A stretch of 64,000 bases of DNA. It comes from Callorhinus ursinus. Taxonomy: Eukaryota > Chordata > Mammalia > Carnivora > Otariidae. A program made the position numbers and the translations under genes. Each line of letters opens with the position of its first letter. The stretch's first letter is position 1. The DNA is taken from NCBI RefSeq assembly GCF_003265705.1, contig NW_020312902.1, positions 9,630,500 to 9,694,499 of the forward strand, in the 5' to 3' direction. The notes beneath the pieces were generated by a model, which did no database searches, was not told where the DNA came from, and saw only the letters and a program-made list of their open reading frames with translations. Of this stretch, positions 1-10,710 are shown one piece after another.

Positions 1-189
1 CTGTCCCGCTCCTTCACAGCTTCCAGATCCAGAGGCAGGTATCAGGACGCCCTGATTTGAGGGTGTGGTTGAGAGTCAACAGTTTAATTTAAAGTTATAG
101 GCAGTCTACTAAGGATTCTTCAAGAATATAGAAGGTGGGTTGTAAACAGCGCTGAGGCTGGGGCTATGGCAGGGTGGCAGAAGGTGGTT

Positions 190-440
190 AGAAAGATAAA
201 GACTTTGGCGTCAGGGTGACCAAGGGTCACATTCCGACTCTGCCACTGCTTGCTGAGTCCTTGGGCCAGTGACCTAAGTCCTCTCAGTCTCAGTTTTCTC
301 GTATCTTTCCAGAAATTACATGGAAGAAATAATATCTCCTGCAGAATTTCTAAGAGGATCTAATGATTTAAGAAAATGTATACAGAGTACTACCCAGTAC
401 ATGATTACAAAATGGTAGCCATTATTGTAAAGTATCCCAA
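190..440 (-). mobile_element. MIR SINE relic
   Basis: The minus-strand MIR pattern is readable on the plus strand: a phrase like 'ccgactctgccactgcttgctg', then 'ccttgggccagtgacctaagtcctctcagtctcagttttctc', which is the complement of the MIR core (bars on 'cctcagtttcctcatctgtaaaatg'). It is strongly diverged, as expected for this ancient tRNA-derived family. The limits are approximate. No sign of exonisation or other function. Confidence 0.7.
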
Positions 441-889
441 ATTATGAACAAGAAGTTCATGATTTGGGTGTATTCCATAAATGGGGTCAACCAGACAGAT
501 GGGAGTTTTATGTCTGTGCTTACTTGCTCCACATAAAGACTTTTCTGCAGTGACAGGAGAAATCAGTTGCTTGTTAAATGCATGCTAGAGATTCATCCTT
601 ATCCCTGCTGTGAAAGGTAACAGTGTGAAGACTTTCTACAAACTCCATCATTTTTGGAGTGTGTGATTAATTATTCATTAATATTTTCATTGATGAAGTA
701 TGCATGTTATTTCCTTTATCTCATTTTTTCTCATAAATTTAATTGTTGGGTTAATTATAATCACTTTATAATTACTGTATTTTGGCATTAATTATATCAC
801 ATCAAGCCATTAATATTATTCAGCATAAAACTAATCAAATCATGAACACCATAGCCCAAGCGGCTTACCTGTAATACCTTGTTTCTTTC
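441..889. other. unassigned AT-rich sequence
   Basis: No repeat family, exon or regulatory motif was recognised here. The stretch is AT-rich with poly-pyrimidine patches near 725-740. Confidence 0.5.
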
Positions 890-895
890 TCCTGT

Positions 896-1014
896 TTCCT
901 TTCCTTTCCTTTCCTTTCCTTTCCTTCCTTCCTTCTTCCTTCCTTCCTTCCTTCCTTCCTTCCTTCCTTCCTTCCTTCCTTCCTTCCTTCCTTCCTTCCT
1001 TCCTTCTTCCTTCT
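896..1014. repeat. (CCTT)n polypyrimidine microsatellite
   Basis: About 120 bp of TTTCC repeats passing into CCTT repeats with two CTTCTT interruptions. The plus strand is all pyrimidine, the minus strand all purine. Long open frames on both strands here are simply translations of the repeat (poly KEGR / PSFL) and are not genes. Such mirror-symmetric homopurine tracts can form triplex DNA and are usually length-polymorphic. Confidence 0.97.
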
Positions 1015-1605
1015 CTCAAACACATTTGAAAAGCCTTCTCAATGACTTAGGTGCTTTTCAGTCCCATTTTCTCAGGAGCACGACCCCACACCCACAAATG
1101 TCTTGTGGAGCCTTATTTCCTCTCACCTACCAACAATCTGGACTCATCATTCATTACTCTCTTCAGCTAAAGGGGCATTTCCCTTGTTAGACGTTCCCTA
1201 GGACTGGATTCTTGCTACAAAACATAATTCCGTATCTGTCATTCCACATACAAATTTCGCTAAGTCTGAATATTTTTTTAAAATTTGTTATTTTATGCTT
1301 CTGCCAGAGGAGCATTATGTATAGAAATCTATCACTACTTTTTGAGTTAGGGAATACATTAAATCATTTGTGAGATAATTTCTGTCAAAAACTTCTATTT
1401 TTCACTTTGTAATTCTTTTCAAATATGTCAAAAAATGTTTAAACTCTTGAATGAAAAAAACCCACATCATAGAGTCAGCATGTGTCTCATTTTCCCATTT
1501 GTGTGCGTGTATGTATGTTAAAATTCAAAATGCTTACAACAAAATCCAGGAAATCTTTCTCCACTACTTCTTACTCCTCAATTCCTCTTCCCAGAGGTAA
1601 TCTCT
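1015..1605. other. unassigned sequence
   Basis: No coding exon or repeat family could be identified. The stretch ends at the T-rich 3' tail of the following minus-strand L1. Confidence 0.45.
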
Positions 1606-2573
1606 TTTTATTTATTTTATTTTCTTTATTTTTTTTATTTTATTATGTTAATCGCCATACATTACATCATTAGTTTTTGATGCAGTGTTCCATGATTCAT
1701 TATTTGCATATAACACCCAGTGCTCCATTCAATACATGCCCTCTTTAATACCCATCACCAGGCTAACCCATCCCCCCACCTCCCTCCCTTCTAGAACCCT
1801 CAGTTTGTTACTGAGTCCATAGTCTCTCATGGTTTGTCTCCCCCTCCAATTTCCACCCCCTTCATTTTTCCCTTCCTACTTTTTTTTTTTAACATATAAT
1901 GTATTATTTGTTTCAGAGGTACAGGTCTGTGATTCAACAGTCTTACACTTACACAATTCACAGCACTCACCATAACATATACCCTCCCCAATGTCTATCA
2001 CACAGCCACCATCCCTCCCACCCCCCACCACTCCAGCAACCCTCAGTTTGTTTCCTGAGATTAAGAATGCCTCATATCAGTGAGATCATATGATACCTGT
2101 CTTTCTCTGATCGACTTATTTTGCTCAGCATAATACCCTCCAGTTCCATCCACGTTGTTGCAAATGGCAAACTTTTGATGGCTGCATAATATTCCATTGT
2201 ATATATATACCACACCTTCTTTATTCATTCATCTGTCGATGGACATCTTGGCTCTTTCCACAGTTTGGCTATTGTGGACCTTGCTGCTATAAACATCGGG
2301 GTGCATGTACCCCTTTGGATCCCTTCATTTGTATCTTTGGTGTAAATACCCAGTAGTACAATTGCTGGATCGAATGGTAGCTCTATTTTCAACTGTTTGA
2401 GGAACCTCCATACTGTTTTCCAGAGTGGCTGCACCAGCTTGCATTCCCACCAACAGTGTAGGAGGGTTCCCCTTTCTCCGCATCCCCGCCAACATCTGTC
2501 GTTTCCTGACTTGTTAACTTAAGCCATTCTGACTGGTGTGAGGTGGTATCTCATTGAGGTTTTGATTTGGATT
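1606..2573 (-). mobile_element. young carnivore L1, 5'-truncated, 3' end of ORF2 plus 3' UTR
   Basis: Reading the minus strand, the element starts in the last part of ORF2 (about 2573 to 2100) and runs through the two-module 3' UTR to a T-rich (A-tail) border at 1606-1640. The ORF2 remnant at 2434-2225 (minus) contains the conserved C-terminal run with residues [20 protein letters not shown] and a downstream [13 protein letters not shown]. The 3' UTR has an inner module (about 2060-1890), an A-rich linker (poly-T at 1879-1890 on the plus strand) and an outer module with the terminal AATGATGTAATGTATGGCGA-type sequence. Non-autonomous because it is 5'-truncated. No clean target-site duplication was found. 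Confidence 0.93.
2225..2434 (-). pseudogene. L1 ORF2 C-terminal fragment
   Basis: An open stretch of 69 codons from the end of L1 ORF2 (the region after the reverse transcriptase, near the Cys-rich C-terminus). Its sequence is the same as the homologous part of the copies at 14742-16958 and 62951-63630, with few substitutions. It lacks the endonuclease and reverse-transcriptase domains and has no promoter of its own, so it is a fossil and not a gene. Confidence 0.9.
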
Positions 2574-2792
2574 GCTTATTTAGGTATCTATCTCTGTATT
2601 TCTAAATACTGTATTTATAATGATTTTTTAAAAAATTCTTATTTTGTCAAGTTTTCACAGTATCCTTTGGAATACTATAATAATAGATAAAGATATAACA
2701 GTCTTCTACAGCACCTCATGTCCACTTAAATTCTCCCATTCTCCCAATGGATTTATCCCAAATACTTTTGGGTAAATAGTCACTGTATACAT

Positions 2793-3276
2793 TGTTGGGG
2801 TTAATGTAGAGCATGAAATCAGCCATAATACCTGGCTTGCTAAAATGTAACACAGAGGCTGCTAGGGGTAAGGGAGGGTTTCAGAGAAGGGCGTGGGCCT
2901 TTGGAATGCTGGGGCCTTGTGACCAATCTGCCGTTGAAATGCCTCAGGGAGTTACTAAGCTCTCTTAGCCCAAACAGCCACCCTGCGATCTAAGAAATGT
3001 ATACATTGTCCCTTAGGCTATGTTTAGTAGACCACGCAGATTGGCATATCTTATCTTTCCCATAAATCCTCTCAGTTTCAGTAAGACCCCTTGTCACACA
3101 TCACATGCTTGAGAAACAGTGATAAGGATATCCTGAAGGACCAATAAAAGCGGGAGCAAAGAAGAGCAAAGGGTCTTGTCTTTGAGCGTTGACCCCCTTG
3201 CCTTCTCCTCTCTTTCACGCAAAGTTTGGAGTCGTCTTTCATACATCGGTACAGGGATTGCTGGCCATTCCTGGCA
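2793..3276 (+). mobile_element. solo LTR of a class II (ERVK/beta-like) endogenous retrovirus
   Basis: A 484-bp element begins TGTTGGGG and ends CCTGGCA, so it has the canonical TG...CA LTR ends. It is flanked on both sides by the same 6 bp, ATACAT (2787-2792 and 3277-3282). It contains a plus-strand polyadenylation signal AATAAA at 3143-3148 in the context CCAATAAAAGCGGGAGCAAA and a possible TATA-like CCATAAAT near 3060. A 6-bp duplication is the usual signature of class II retroviruses. No internal gag/pol/env or second LTR is present, so this is the product of LTR-LTR recombination. Open frames here are incidental. The boundaries and duplications are seen directly; the family assignment is inference. 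Confidence 0.85.
3143..3148 (+). promoter_or_regulatory. LTR polyadenylation signal AATAAA
   Basis: AATAAA about two thirds along the solo LTR, where the R region of class II LTRs normally carries it. It fixes the likely plus orientation of the LTR. Whether it or the upstream promoter is still active cannot be told from sequence. Confidence 0.6.
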
Positions 3277-3282
3277 ATACAT

Positions 3283-3799
3283 AACATAATTATGACTATG
3301 TATGTCGCAGATACAGAATTGTATTCTTTTTTTATGGAACTTTTTGCTTTTCCTTCATTAGTATCTGGTATTTTGATAAGTTTTATAAACTTTAATATGC
3401 CTATAATTTGTTTTAATGCATCTATCAAATGCTATTGAGCATTTTCCTCCCCCAAACACTCAAACATATCTAATATTTAATGTTTGGTTTTTTTTTTTTT
3501 TAAACATTTCCTTGGAGTTCTCTCTCAAGGAATTTCGATTCACCTATTGCAATCTGGGTTGGTTGGTTTCTAGGTTTGTTTCACAACCAGTGTTCCCTAG
3601 ATTTAAACTTCCTTTACTTTGGTGGGTAATGCTCTTCAATAGATTCCTGAGAAATGATGTCTTAGAACAAAACACCAAGTCACTGTACTTATGAAATGTC
3701 TATTTTCACATTTGATTGAAAGCTAAGCTGCATATATAATTCTAAGTTAAAGATAATTTTCTTTCAAATGGTATGTTAAATACAACTGCGAATGCTTTG
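3283..3799. other. unassigned sequence
   Basis: AT-rich, with a poly-T run at 3488-3502. No repeat or exon recognised. Confidence 0.4.
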
Positions 3800-4185
3800 C
3801 TAATCCTTTTATTAAGGGGATGCAGTGTAATTACCCTCTCCTTGAATCTGGACTGGCCTTCGTGACTCACCTGACAAATAGAGTTGGCAGAAACTATTTT
3901 GTAAATTCTGGAGCTAGGTCATTAAAAACTTTGTGGCTTCCATCTAGTCCTCTTGAAAAGCTTGCTCTAGGGAAAGGGTACCCTGAGACCACCATGTAAG
4001 GAAGAAGTCCAAGCAAGGTAGTCATATGAAGAGGCTGCTTGGTTAGAGGGATGCTTATGCAATCCCCAGCTGATTCAGCCATTCCAGCCCAATCCCAGAC
4101 TTTGAAGAAGCCATTCTGAAGATTTCAACTTAGTAGATACTACTGGAGAACTAAAACAAAATAAACAGTTTATCTAACAACAAAA
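3800..4185 (+). mobile_element. MaLR/ERVL-type (MLT1-like) LTR relic
   Basis: Carries the MLT1-style phrase order: 'ggactggccttcgtgactcacctgacaaatagagt', later 'accaccatgtaaggaagaagtccaagc', then 'gctgattcagccattccagccc', ending in an AATAAA-like 'aaaataaacagttt'. These match the general layout of MaLR LTRs, strongly diverged. Ends are approximate and no duplication is visible. Confidence 0.6.
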
Positions 4186-4239
4186 ACTGAGGTCCTAGAC
4201 TTATGACCTTAATCAATCTATCTCAGCTATCTTTAGCTA

Positions 4240-4335
4240 TTTGAGCCCCTGGCTGAGGCCTCAGTTATCTGGGGAAGAAAGGAACCATTACCACTGTACC
4301 CTGCCATAAATTTGTAGGCACAATTAAATGGCTAT
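4240..4335 (-). mobile_element. possible MIR fragment
   Basis: A weak MIR-like run ('ggcctcagttatctggggaagaaaggaaccatta') in minus orientation. Highly diverged, low support. Confidence 0.35.
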
Positions 4336-4564
4336 TTCTTTATGCCAGTAAATTTTAGGGAGGTTCATTATTCAGCATTTAATTGAAAACCTACTTCTGG
4401 TTTTAATGCTGTGATTGAAAAGGCTGATACATTCTAAGTTCCTACTCCTTTGGCCTCTCTTTTGAAAGCTTTTTAGGGATTTCTTATTATTCTGAGATTC
4501 TGAAATTGTACAAAGATGTACATTGGTTCTCTCACCCCATTCGTAGTGCTAAGCGCATGGACTT

Positions 4565-4903
4565 TCAAACTGGAAGCAGATGATTTTTGTCCTTCATTCT
4601 ACTAATGTGGTATATCGCATTGATTGGTTTTCATATGTTGAATCGACCCTGCATCACAGGGATAAATCCCAGTTGGTCATGGTGTATAATCCTTTTAATG
4701 TGCTATTGAATTTGGTTTGCTAATGTTTTGTTGAGGATTTTTGCATCTATAATTATTTGGGATTTTTGACCTGGAGTTTTCTTTTCTTTTGGTGTCTTTG
4801 TCTGGCTTGGTATCAGAGTAATTCTCATCTCATAAAATGTATGTGGAAGTGATCTCTACTTTTCAACTTTTTTCAAGAGTATGAGAAAGTTTGGAATTAT
4901 TTG
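4565..4903 (-). mobile_element. inverted 5' segment of an older L1 (ORF2 reverse-transcriptase region)
   Basis: Read on the minus strand from 4903 to 4565 this is part of L1 ORF2 at the start of the reverse-transcriptase domain, recognisable by the stretch encoding roughly HDQLGFIP.MQG.FN (around 4690-4640) and ending near the 'K.DKNH' codons. Many stop codons make it non-functional. It lies head-to-head with the plus-strand L1 that starts at about 4905, the arrangement made by twin priming (5' inversion) during one insertion. About 300 ORF2 codons between the two pieces are missing. Confidence 0.8.
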
Positions 4904-4904
4904 A

Positions 4905-6370
4905 ATGAAATATTATATTACAAAGCTATACAATCAAAATAGTATTATGTTGGCATAAAAACATACATTGATCAATAGAACAAAATCAAAATCCTAGAAA
5001 AAATAAGCAGACACATATATGGTCAACTAATATTTGACAAAGGAGCAAAGAATAGTCAATGAGGAAATGATAGTCTTTTCAGTGGTGCTGGGAAAACTGG
5101 ATATTCACATGCAAAAGAATGAAATTGGAGCGGAGCCCTATCTCATGCCACTCACAAAAATTAATCTGAAATGAATTAAGGGCTTAAATGTAAGACCTGC
5201 AACCATAAAACTTCTAGAAGAAAACATAGGATATAAAAATTCCTTGACATTAGTCTTGGCGATGATTTCATGATATGACACCAAAAGCACAATCAGCAAA
5301 AGTAAACTTAGACAAGTGTGACTACATTAAACTAAAAACTTCTATACAACAAAGGACACAGTCAACAGAGTACAAAGGGAACCCATGGGATAGGAGAAAA
5401 TATTTGTAAACCATTTATTTGATAAAGGGTGAATTTCTAAAATATATAAGAAAACCTATGACTCAAAAACAAACAAATACAAAACAAATTAATAGCAAAT
5501 TTATAGCAAAACAAAACTAATAACAATTTAAAAATGAGTTGAAGACTTGAATATACTTTTCTCCAAAGATTTTAAAATGGCCTACAGGTATATGAAAAGA
5601 TGCTCAACATCACTAATCATCAGGGAAATGCAAATCAGAACCACAATGAGATATCACCTCACACCTGCTATCAAAAAGACAAAATTATCAAAAAGACAAA
5701 AGTCAAGTTTTGGGGAGGTTGTAGAGGTTGTGGAGAAATTAGAACTTCTGTACACTGTTGGTGGGAAGGCAAAATGCAGCTGCTATGAAAAATAGTGTGG
5801 AGGGTCCTCAAAAAATTAAAAATAATTCTATTTTTAGTAATCCATTCCTGGGTATCTATCTAGAAAAATTAAAATCTGGATCTCAAAGAGATGTTATCAC
5901 TCCATGTTCATTACAACACTATTCACAAGAGCCAAGATGTAGAAAAAAACCTAAATTTTCATTGACGGATAAAGAAAATGTGATATATACATGGAATGGA
6001 GTATTATCCAGCCTTGAAGAAAGAAGGGAATCCTGTAATATGTGACAACATGGATGAATCTGGAGAACATTATACTAGGTGAAATAAACCAGTCACAGAA
6101 GGACAAATTATGCGTGATTCCATTTATATAAAGTACCTAAAGTAGCCAAATGCATAGAAACAAAGGACAGAATGGTGGTTGCCAGGGGCTACAAGGAGGA
6201 AAGAATGAAGAGTTGCTAATCAATGTGCATAAAATTTCAATTATGCAAGATGAATTAGTTCTAGAAATCTGTTATACACTATTGTGCTTATGGTTGACAA
6301 TACTATATTGGGTATTTAAAAATCTGTTGAGAGGGTAAATCTCATGCTGTGTTTTTGTGAAAATTAATTT
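4905..6370 (+). mobile_element. older L1 (L1MA-like), 3' part of ORF2 and 3' UTR
   Basis: Begins at the ORF2 codons for a decayed 'YYKA....YW....IDQ.N' stretch, continues through the C-terminal part (around 5600-5800: 're[12 protein letters not shown]' and 'gGcGE...LHcWWe') and ends in the typical older-L1 3' UTR ('ggttgccaggggctacaagg', 'gtgcataaaatttcaattatgcaagatg') and A-rich tail at about 6360-6385. Frameshifts and stops are spread throughout. Together with 4565-4903 it probably represents a single 5'-inverted insertion. Confidence 0.88.
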
Positions 6371-8804
6371 AAAAAAATAAGTAAATAAGTCAAAACCAAT
6401 ACCAAATTGTAGAGAGATGTTGGTCAGTTCTCGAAATTCTCTGATTAGTATTGGTTGCTCATTATCATTTTAAATCAGAAATTTGTATTATTATTTTTTT
6501 CATCCCTTTATGTCCATTTGAAAAACAAAATTACTCAAATCTAATTTCCTCTCAAGCTTTTCTGCAGATGTTGCTTGGTGTGGTCATAACGGTGAACAAA
6601 TAGTCATCATCCTATGTTAAACTCATTGCCATCTTTATGTCTTAGCTCAATGCTATCTCATTTTTCCCTTTCCATTTTCCCAACTGAAGGCTTATGTACT
6701 TAGGAGGGCTTCTATCTCTATTCTTATCTCTCTCTTTTTCTCCTGATTTCCTAAAAGCTAGTGTTTCATATTTATCACTTTTTTATGCATCAAAGTAGGC
6801 AGTTCTGGATCAGTGCCACCCTGTAGAAATCTAAGATAGCCAAATATGTAATTTAAATTTACTAATATTCACCATAAAAAGAAGGGTGGAAATAATTTTA
6901 TTCATGTATTTCATTTAACTCAGTATACATAAAAATATATTATGCAATTGTGATCAATATCAAAATATTAATGGGACATTTTCCATTCTTTATTGGTATG
7001 AAGTCTTCAAAATATAGTATGTATTTTATACCTAGAGAACATCTTATGATATGGTCTAGTTAGTGCTCTTCTGAGTTATTGATAATTTGCTTTAAGTAAC
7101 TGTATTTGTATACAATACAGGAGCTTGTATGATGAGTTTTGTTATGTTCTGATGTTTAAATCTTACTTCTTTTGCTCTTTCTTTGCTAGTTAATGGAAGT
7201 TCAAGAATTGCAAACTCTTTAGTACATAGTGGTGCGTGCATTATGTTAGACTTGTTAATTTTATCTTTCCAACTACATTATGACATCTCTGCTTTTCTGT
7301 ACCCCCTTAATACTTGGCATGATGTTACATTTTGGGTATTTGAAAACCCTTGATTTCCTATTCCTCTCCTCTCTCTCTCCCTCCTTCTTTCCCACTTCTC
7401 TGTCCATCTCTTTCTCATTATTTTCACTTTGTTCCAAAAAAGCATTTCAAATTATTTAAACAGCATAACATAGAATGTTATTGATGCTGTTGGTAATTAT
7501 AATAATCATAATATTTAAAATTTAATTTAGAACTTAAACTTTATAAACAATATAATATTTATCAAGGTACTTTCAGCTGAGATACTCAGTGGTTATTTCT
7601 CTTCCAGGAAAAACAGTTCCAATTGCTTTAAACTTTTTCTAGGAATATTTATAAATATTCCAAACTAAGGGAGTTTTTTTGTGAATTATTAAAAATATAT
7701 ATAATATTATGCTCCTACATGCTTATGATGATGATAATACATTTAGCTTCAATGAAAACCTCTAATTGATTTGGACATTTTCACTGAGTTGCAATCTTTG
7801 TTGTTGTTCCTTCAGAACAATATGGATGCCATCAAATATATCTAAGTATAAAGAAGACATTTATTTCTACTGGGCTTTTTGAGCCAGATAAGACTTTGTG
7901 ATTCTATTTTAACTTTTAACTATATTTTAACTTAAATGTACTTCTAAGCGTAGCTTTAAAATATCTCTCCACTAAGTAACAAAAGTGTTTTAATTTTTAA
8001 AATAATGCACATTATAAAAATGCATCCAAAATGCTCTTGGACAGGATCATTAAATGTTCTACTTATACAGTTTTAAACTCATTTAATTGCATTTTGATTT
8101 ATGGAGTTTTAGAGTGGTTAGGTACAAGATGTTACTGCAAATTGTCAAGGTCCTATTTTCAAGATCTTTAACCAAGAATTGTGGAAGCAAAATAAATTTA
8201 CAAAATGTAGAGAACTTCAATAAGCTATCTAATGAAGATCCATAGATACCAACTACTGAAGGCTTAAAAAAGGGAGAAGCTGTTGTAATCAGATGTAAGT
8301 AATTAGGAGTGTGGGGTGGAGAAAAGGAAGGAATGCTAATTTGTGCCCAGTACATTTGGAGGATTTCTGCTAAGATAAAATGTCAACTTTCTAATATTCA
8401 TTTTCTTGGTAAATGATCCCCTCCAATTACTTTATTTTGAGGAATGCGTAGTGTGCTACTTAAGGGGAAGAAAATTTTGTTGTTGTTATGAGAGAATGAA
8501 ATTAATCATCAGATTTCTAGATGTATTATCTGAAGAACAAAATTGACTGATTTCCTCCCAAAGACCATGCAGAGTACAGATGTGGCCAGCACTACAAGGG
8601 AAACAAATATCTGAAGATCAGATCCCTTTCTTAAGTGCCTCATTAAGACGTTATTCAGTGTTCATAATGTATGTACCACTTGAAAAGGCAACAAGAAAAT
8701 TAAATGCAGGAAAATCCATGGTAACAAATGGGAATTGACCTGGAATGAGTATTGAGCCCAGGTTAGGCCCAGAGAGGAAACAAATACAGAATGAGATTAA
8801 TAAT
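6371..8804. other. unassigned AT-rich intergenic sequence
   Basis: About 2.4 kb with no repeat family or exon that I can name. CT-rich patches occur around 7355-7420. Short open frames (for example minus 8355-8083) lack any recognisable domain, codon bias or splice context and are treated as chance. Confidence 0.45.
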
Positions 8805-9035
8805 GACACCCAATACTTAGAATACGTATGTACCAGATGGTATTCGCAATACTTATGCCATATACTTTATCCTACCTGCAGGATAGGGACCTATTTTTAT
8901 TATATTCATTTTACAGATGAGGAAACTGATGCACAGAAATGTTATATGATTTTCTTAAAACTACACACCTGATAAATTGCAAAGTTGAGTTTTGAACCCA
9001 GGCAGTCTGATGGCAGAGTTTAAACTATTGACCTT
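8805..9035 (+). mobile_element. MIR SINE
   Basis: Contains the MIR core in plus orientation: 'cattttacagatgaggaaactgatgcacagaaatgtta', followed by 'ttttgaacccaggcagtctgatggcagag'. This is among the clearest MIR copies in the window. Confidence 0.85.
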
Positions 9036-9277
9036 CTATGTTGATGGATTATATGCTGTAAAGTAAGTACAATTCCTGTAAGTAAATTGTTACTAATTTT
9101 AGCTCTAAAAATTAGTCAATAATTTATATTTAATTCAAAGCTATTTCTGTATATCAAGTTCATTTATCAACATTTTGACACAGATTTCTAGTTATTGCAT
9201 TATAATGAAGAAGAAAACAAGAGCTGAATTAACTCCTACTTATATGAGTTTTCAGCATAGACATTGGTTATCTAGAA

Positions 9278-9400
9278 TAGTGTTTTTCAAGTTCTCTTAG
9301 CAGTGAACTTGCCTAGGATCCTTGGTTAAAATGCCTATTTTGGAGCCCTGACTTGAGAAGTTCTGATTTAGAAAGTCTACAACTGATATTTTTAATGAAA
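9278..9400 (+). mobile_element. MER5A-like hAT-Charlie relic
   Basis: Reads 'agtgtttttcaagttctcttagcag', '...ttggttaaaatgcctattttggagccctgacttgagaagttctgatttagaaagtct', which follows the MER5A order (NGTGGTTCTCAA..., AAATGCAGATT...GGCC, ...GATTCTGATT). Diverged, ends approximate. Non-autonomous DNA transposon. Confidence 0.55.
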
Positions 9401-9544
9401 AATCCACGGAAATCAGATATAGTTTAGAAAAATTCTTTTATTGGATGTTTTTTGTGGCACCAAGACTTCTTAGGCAGTCAATATATTGCCCTCAAAGAAC
9501 CTCACACCTAGCTTATTAACACTCTCTGGTCATTGCTCATTTGC

Positions 9545-9715
9545 TCTTCGTTCTCTCCTTCTAGACTATGAAATATTTAAGGCTAAGTATTGTATTACTC
9601 TAATGCTATATCTCTAATACCTACCACTTAAACTTCCCCACAGTAGGTGCTTAATAGCTATGTATTAAAGAAATAAACACTGTAGGATATGTAGAATGAA
9701 TGAGTGAATGAATAA
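9545..9715 (+). mobile_element. L2 3' end
   Basis: L2 3' terminus pattern: 'ccttctagactatgaaatatttaaggctaagtattgtattac', '...ctctaatacctaccacttaaac', 'cagtaggtgcttaatagctatgtatta' and a GAATGA-rich end ('gaatgaatgagtgaatgaat'). Ancient non-LTR retrotransposon remnant. Confidence 0.75.
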
Positions 9716-10270
9716 TTATGAGATAGTCTTAGAGTATGCCAAGTGATGAATCATTTTTAGATGACTGGGTTTATTATGCCTAATTGTCTCACTTAGCTGC
9801 ATATGTGTAGACAAAAAGTGAAATGTTTATTTCAGTGACCTATTTGCAAAAAAAAAAAAAAGGAAACAAACAAACAAAAACCCCTATTGGCTCAAGTTTC
9901 TCTTCTCTCTGTGTTGATATTGCCCAATTTTAGCCTTCCTTCTCAAATTCAATTCTTGTAATTTTATTCCATTTTGTAGAGTTTCTCAGAAACATGCTTA
10001 TGAACTAAACTGTGGCACTCACTGAAAATAGATCCACTTCTTTGGCAATTTCTTTGGACGAATCAAGTTTCCAGAATGTATTTGCATATTGTTCTTCTTC
10101 TTGGATGGGAGACAGAACCTTGGACTTTCACATTAATGTCTTCTGCTCTAACATAGATCTTCATCAACGATGGGTCTATGTCATTCATTTTAACAAGTAT
10201 TTAATAGCATGCTTGCATGATGTTAAATAGTAGAGAAGAACAATTTAGCATGTAGATTTCTTTTCCATTT
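9716..10270. other. unassigned sequence with an A-rich tract
   Basis: Contains an A13 run and AAAC repeats at 9849-9880. No gene or family recognised. Confidence 0.4.
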
Positions 10271-10271
10271 T

Positions 10272-10448
10272 TATAGCATTTTCCCACACATTATCCCGTT
10301 TTATTTTTGAAATAATCATTTGAGCTGGAGAGAACACTTGGCATTATTCTTATTTTTTTCAAAAACACTATGCTTCAGAAGTAGAGTGACTGCCCAAGGT
10401 TAAACACCTGCCTAGTGACTCAGTTGGGACTGGAACCCATTTCATAAA
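10272..10448 (+). mobile_element. MIR SINE
   Basis: Plus-orientation MIR: 'gcattttcccacacattatcccgttttatttttgaaataatc', later 'gtagagtgactgcccaaggttaaacacctgcctagtgactcagttgggactggaaccca'. Diverged from the core but the order of blocks is diagnostic. Confidence 0.75.
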
Positions 10449-10494
10449 ATTGGAAAAAGAATACAATCCAGATTCTCTCTCAGAGAACTCCTTC

Positions 10495-10710
10495 AATTAA
10501 ATCAACAAACATTTACTGAACCAATCCCCAGTGATGGGTAGTGAGCTCAGAATTGAGAATTCAAAGACAAATAAGAAATTCTACTTTCCCTCAAGTAACT
10601 CATAGATTATTACAGGAAATAGACTTGTAAACAAGTGCATTAAAATCAACGTAGTAAGTGATATTATAAAGGTATGAACTAAATGCATATTGTAAAGGAG
10701 CAAAACTTGC
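10495..10710 (-). mobile_element. L2 fragment, minus orientation
   Basis: Complement of the L2 3' end: 'tcaacaaacatttactgaaccaatccccagtgatgggtagtgagctcagaattgag', '...tactttccctcaagtaactcatag', '...gtaagtgatattataaaggtatg'. Diverged. Confidence 0.6.

Noticed and set aside
840..1190. Open frames rich in KEGR (minus) or PSFL (plus)
   Set aside because: They are translations of the CCTT microsatellite.
3078..3438. 116-codon minus-strand frame and overlapping frames in the LTR region
   Set aside because: They cross the LTR border and have no retroviral or host protein features. A solo LTR has no gene.
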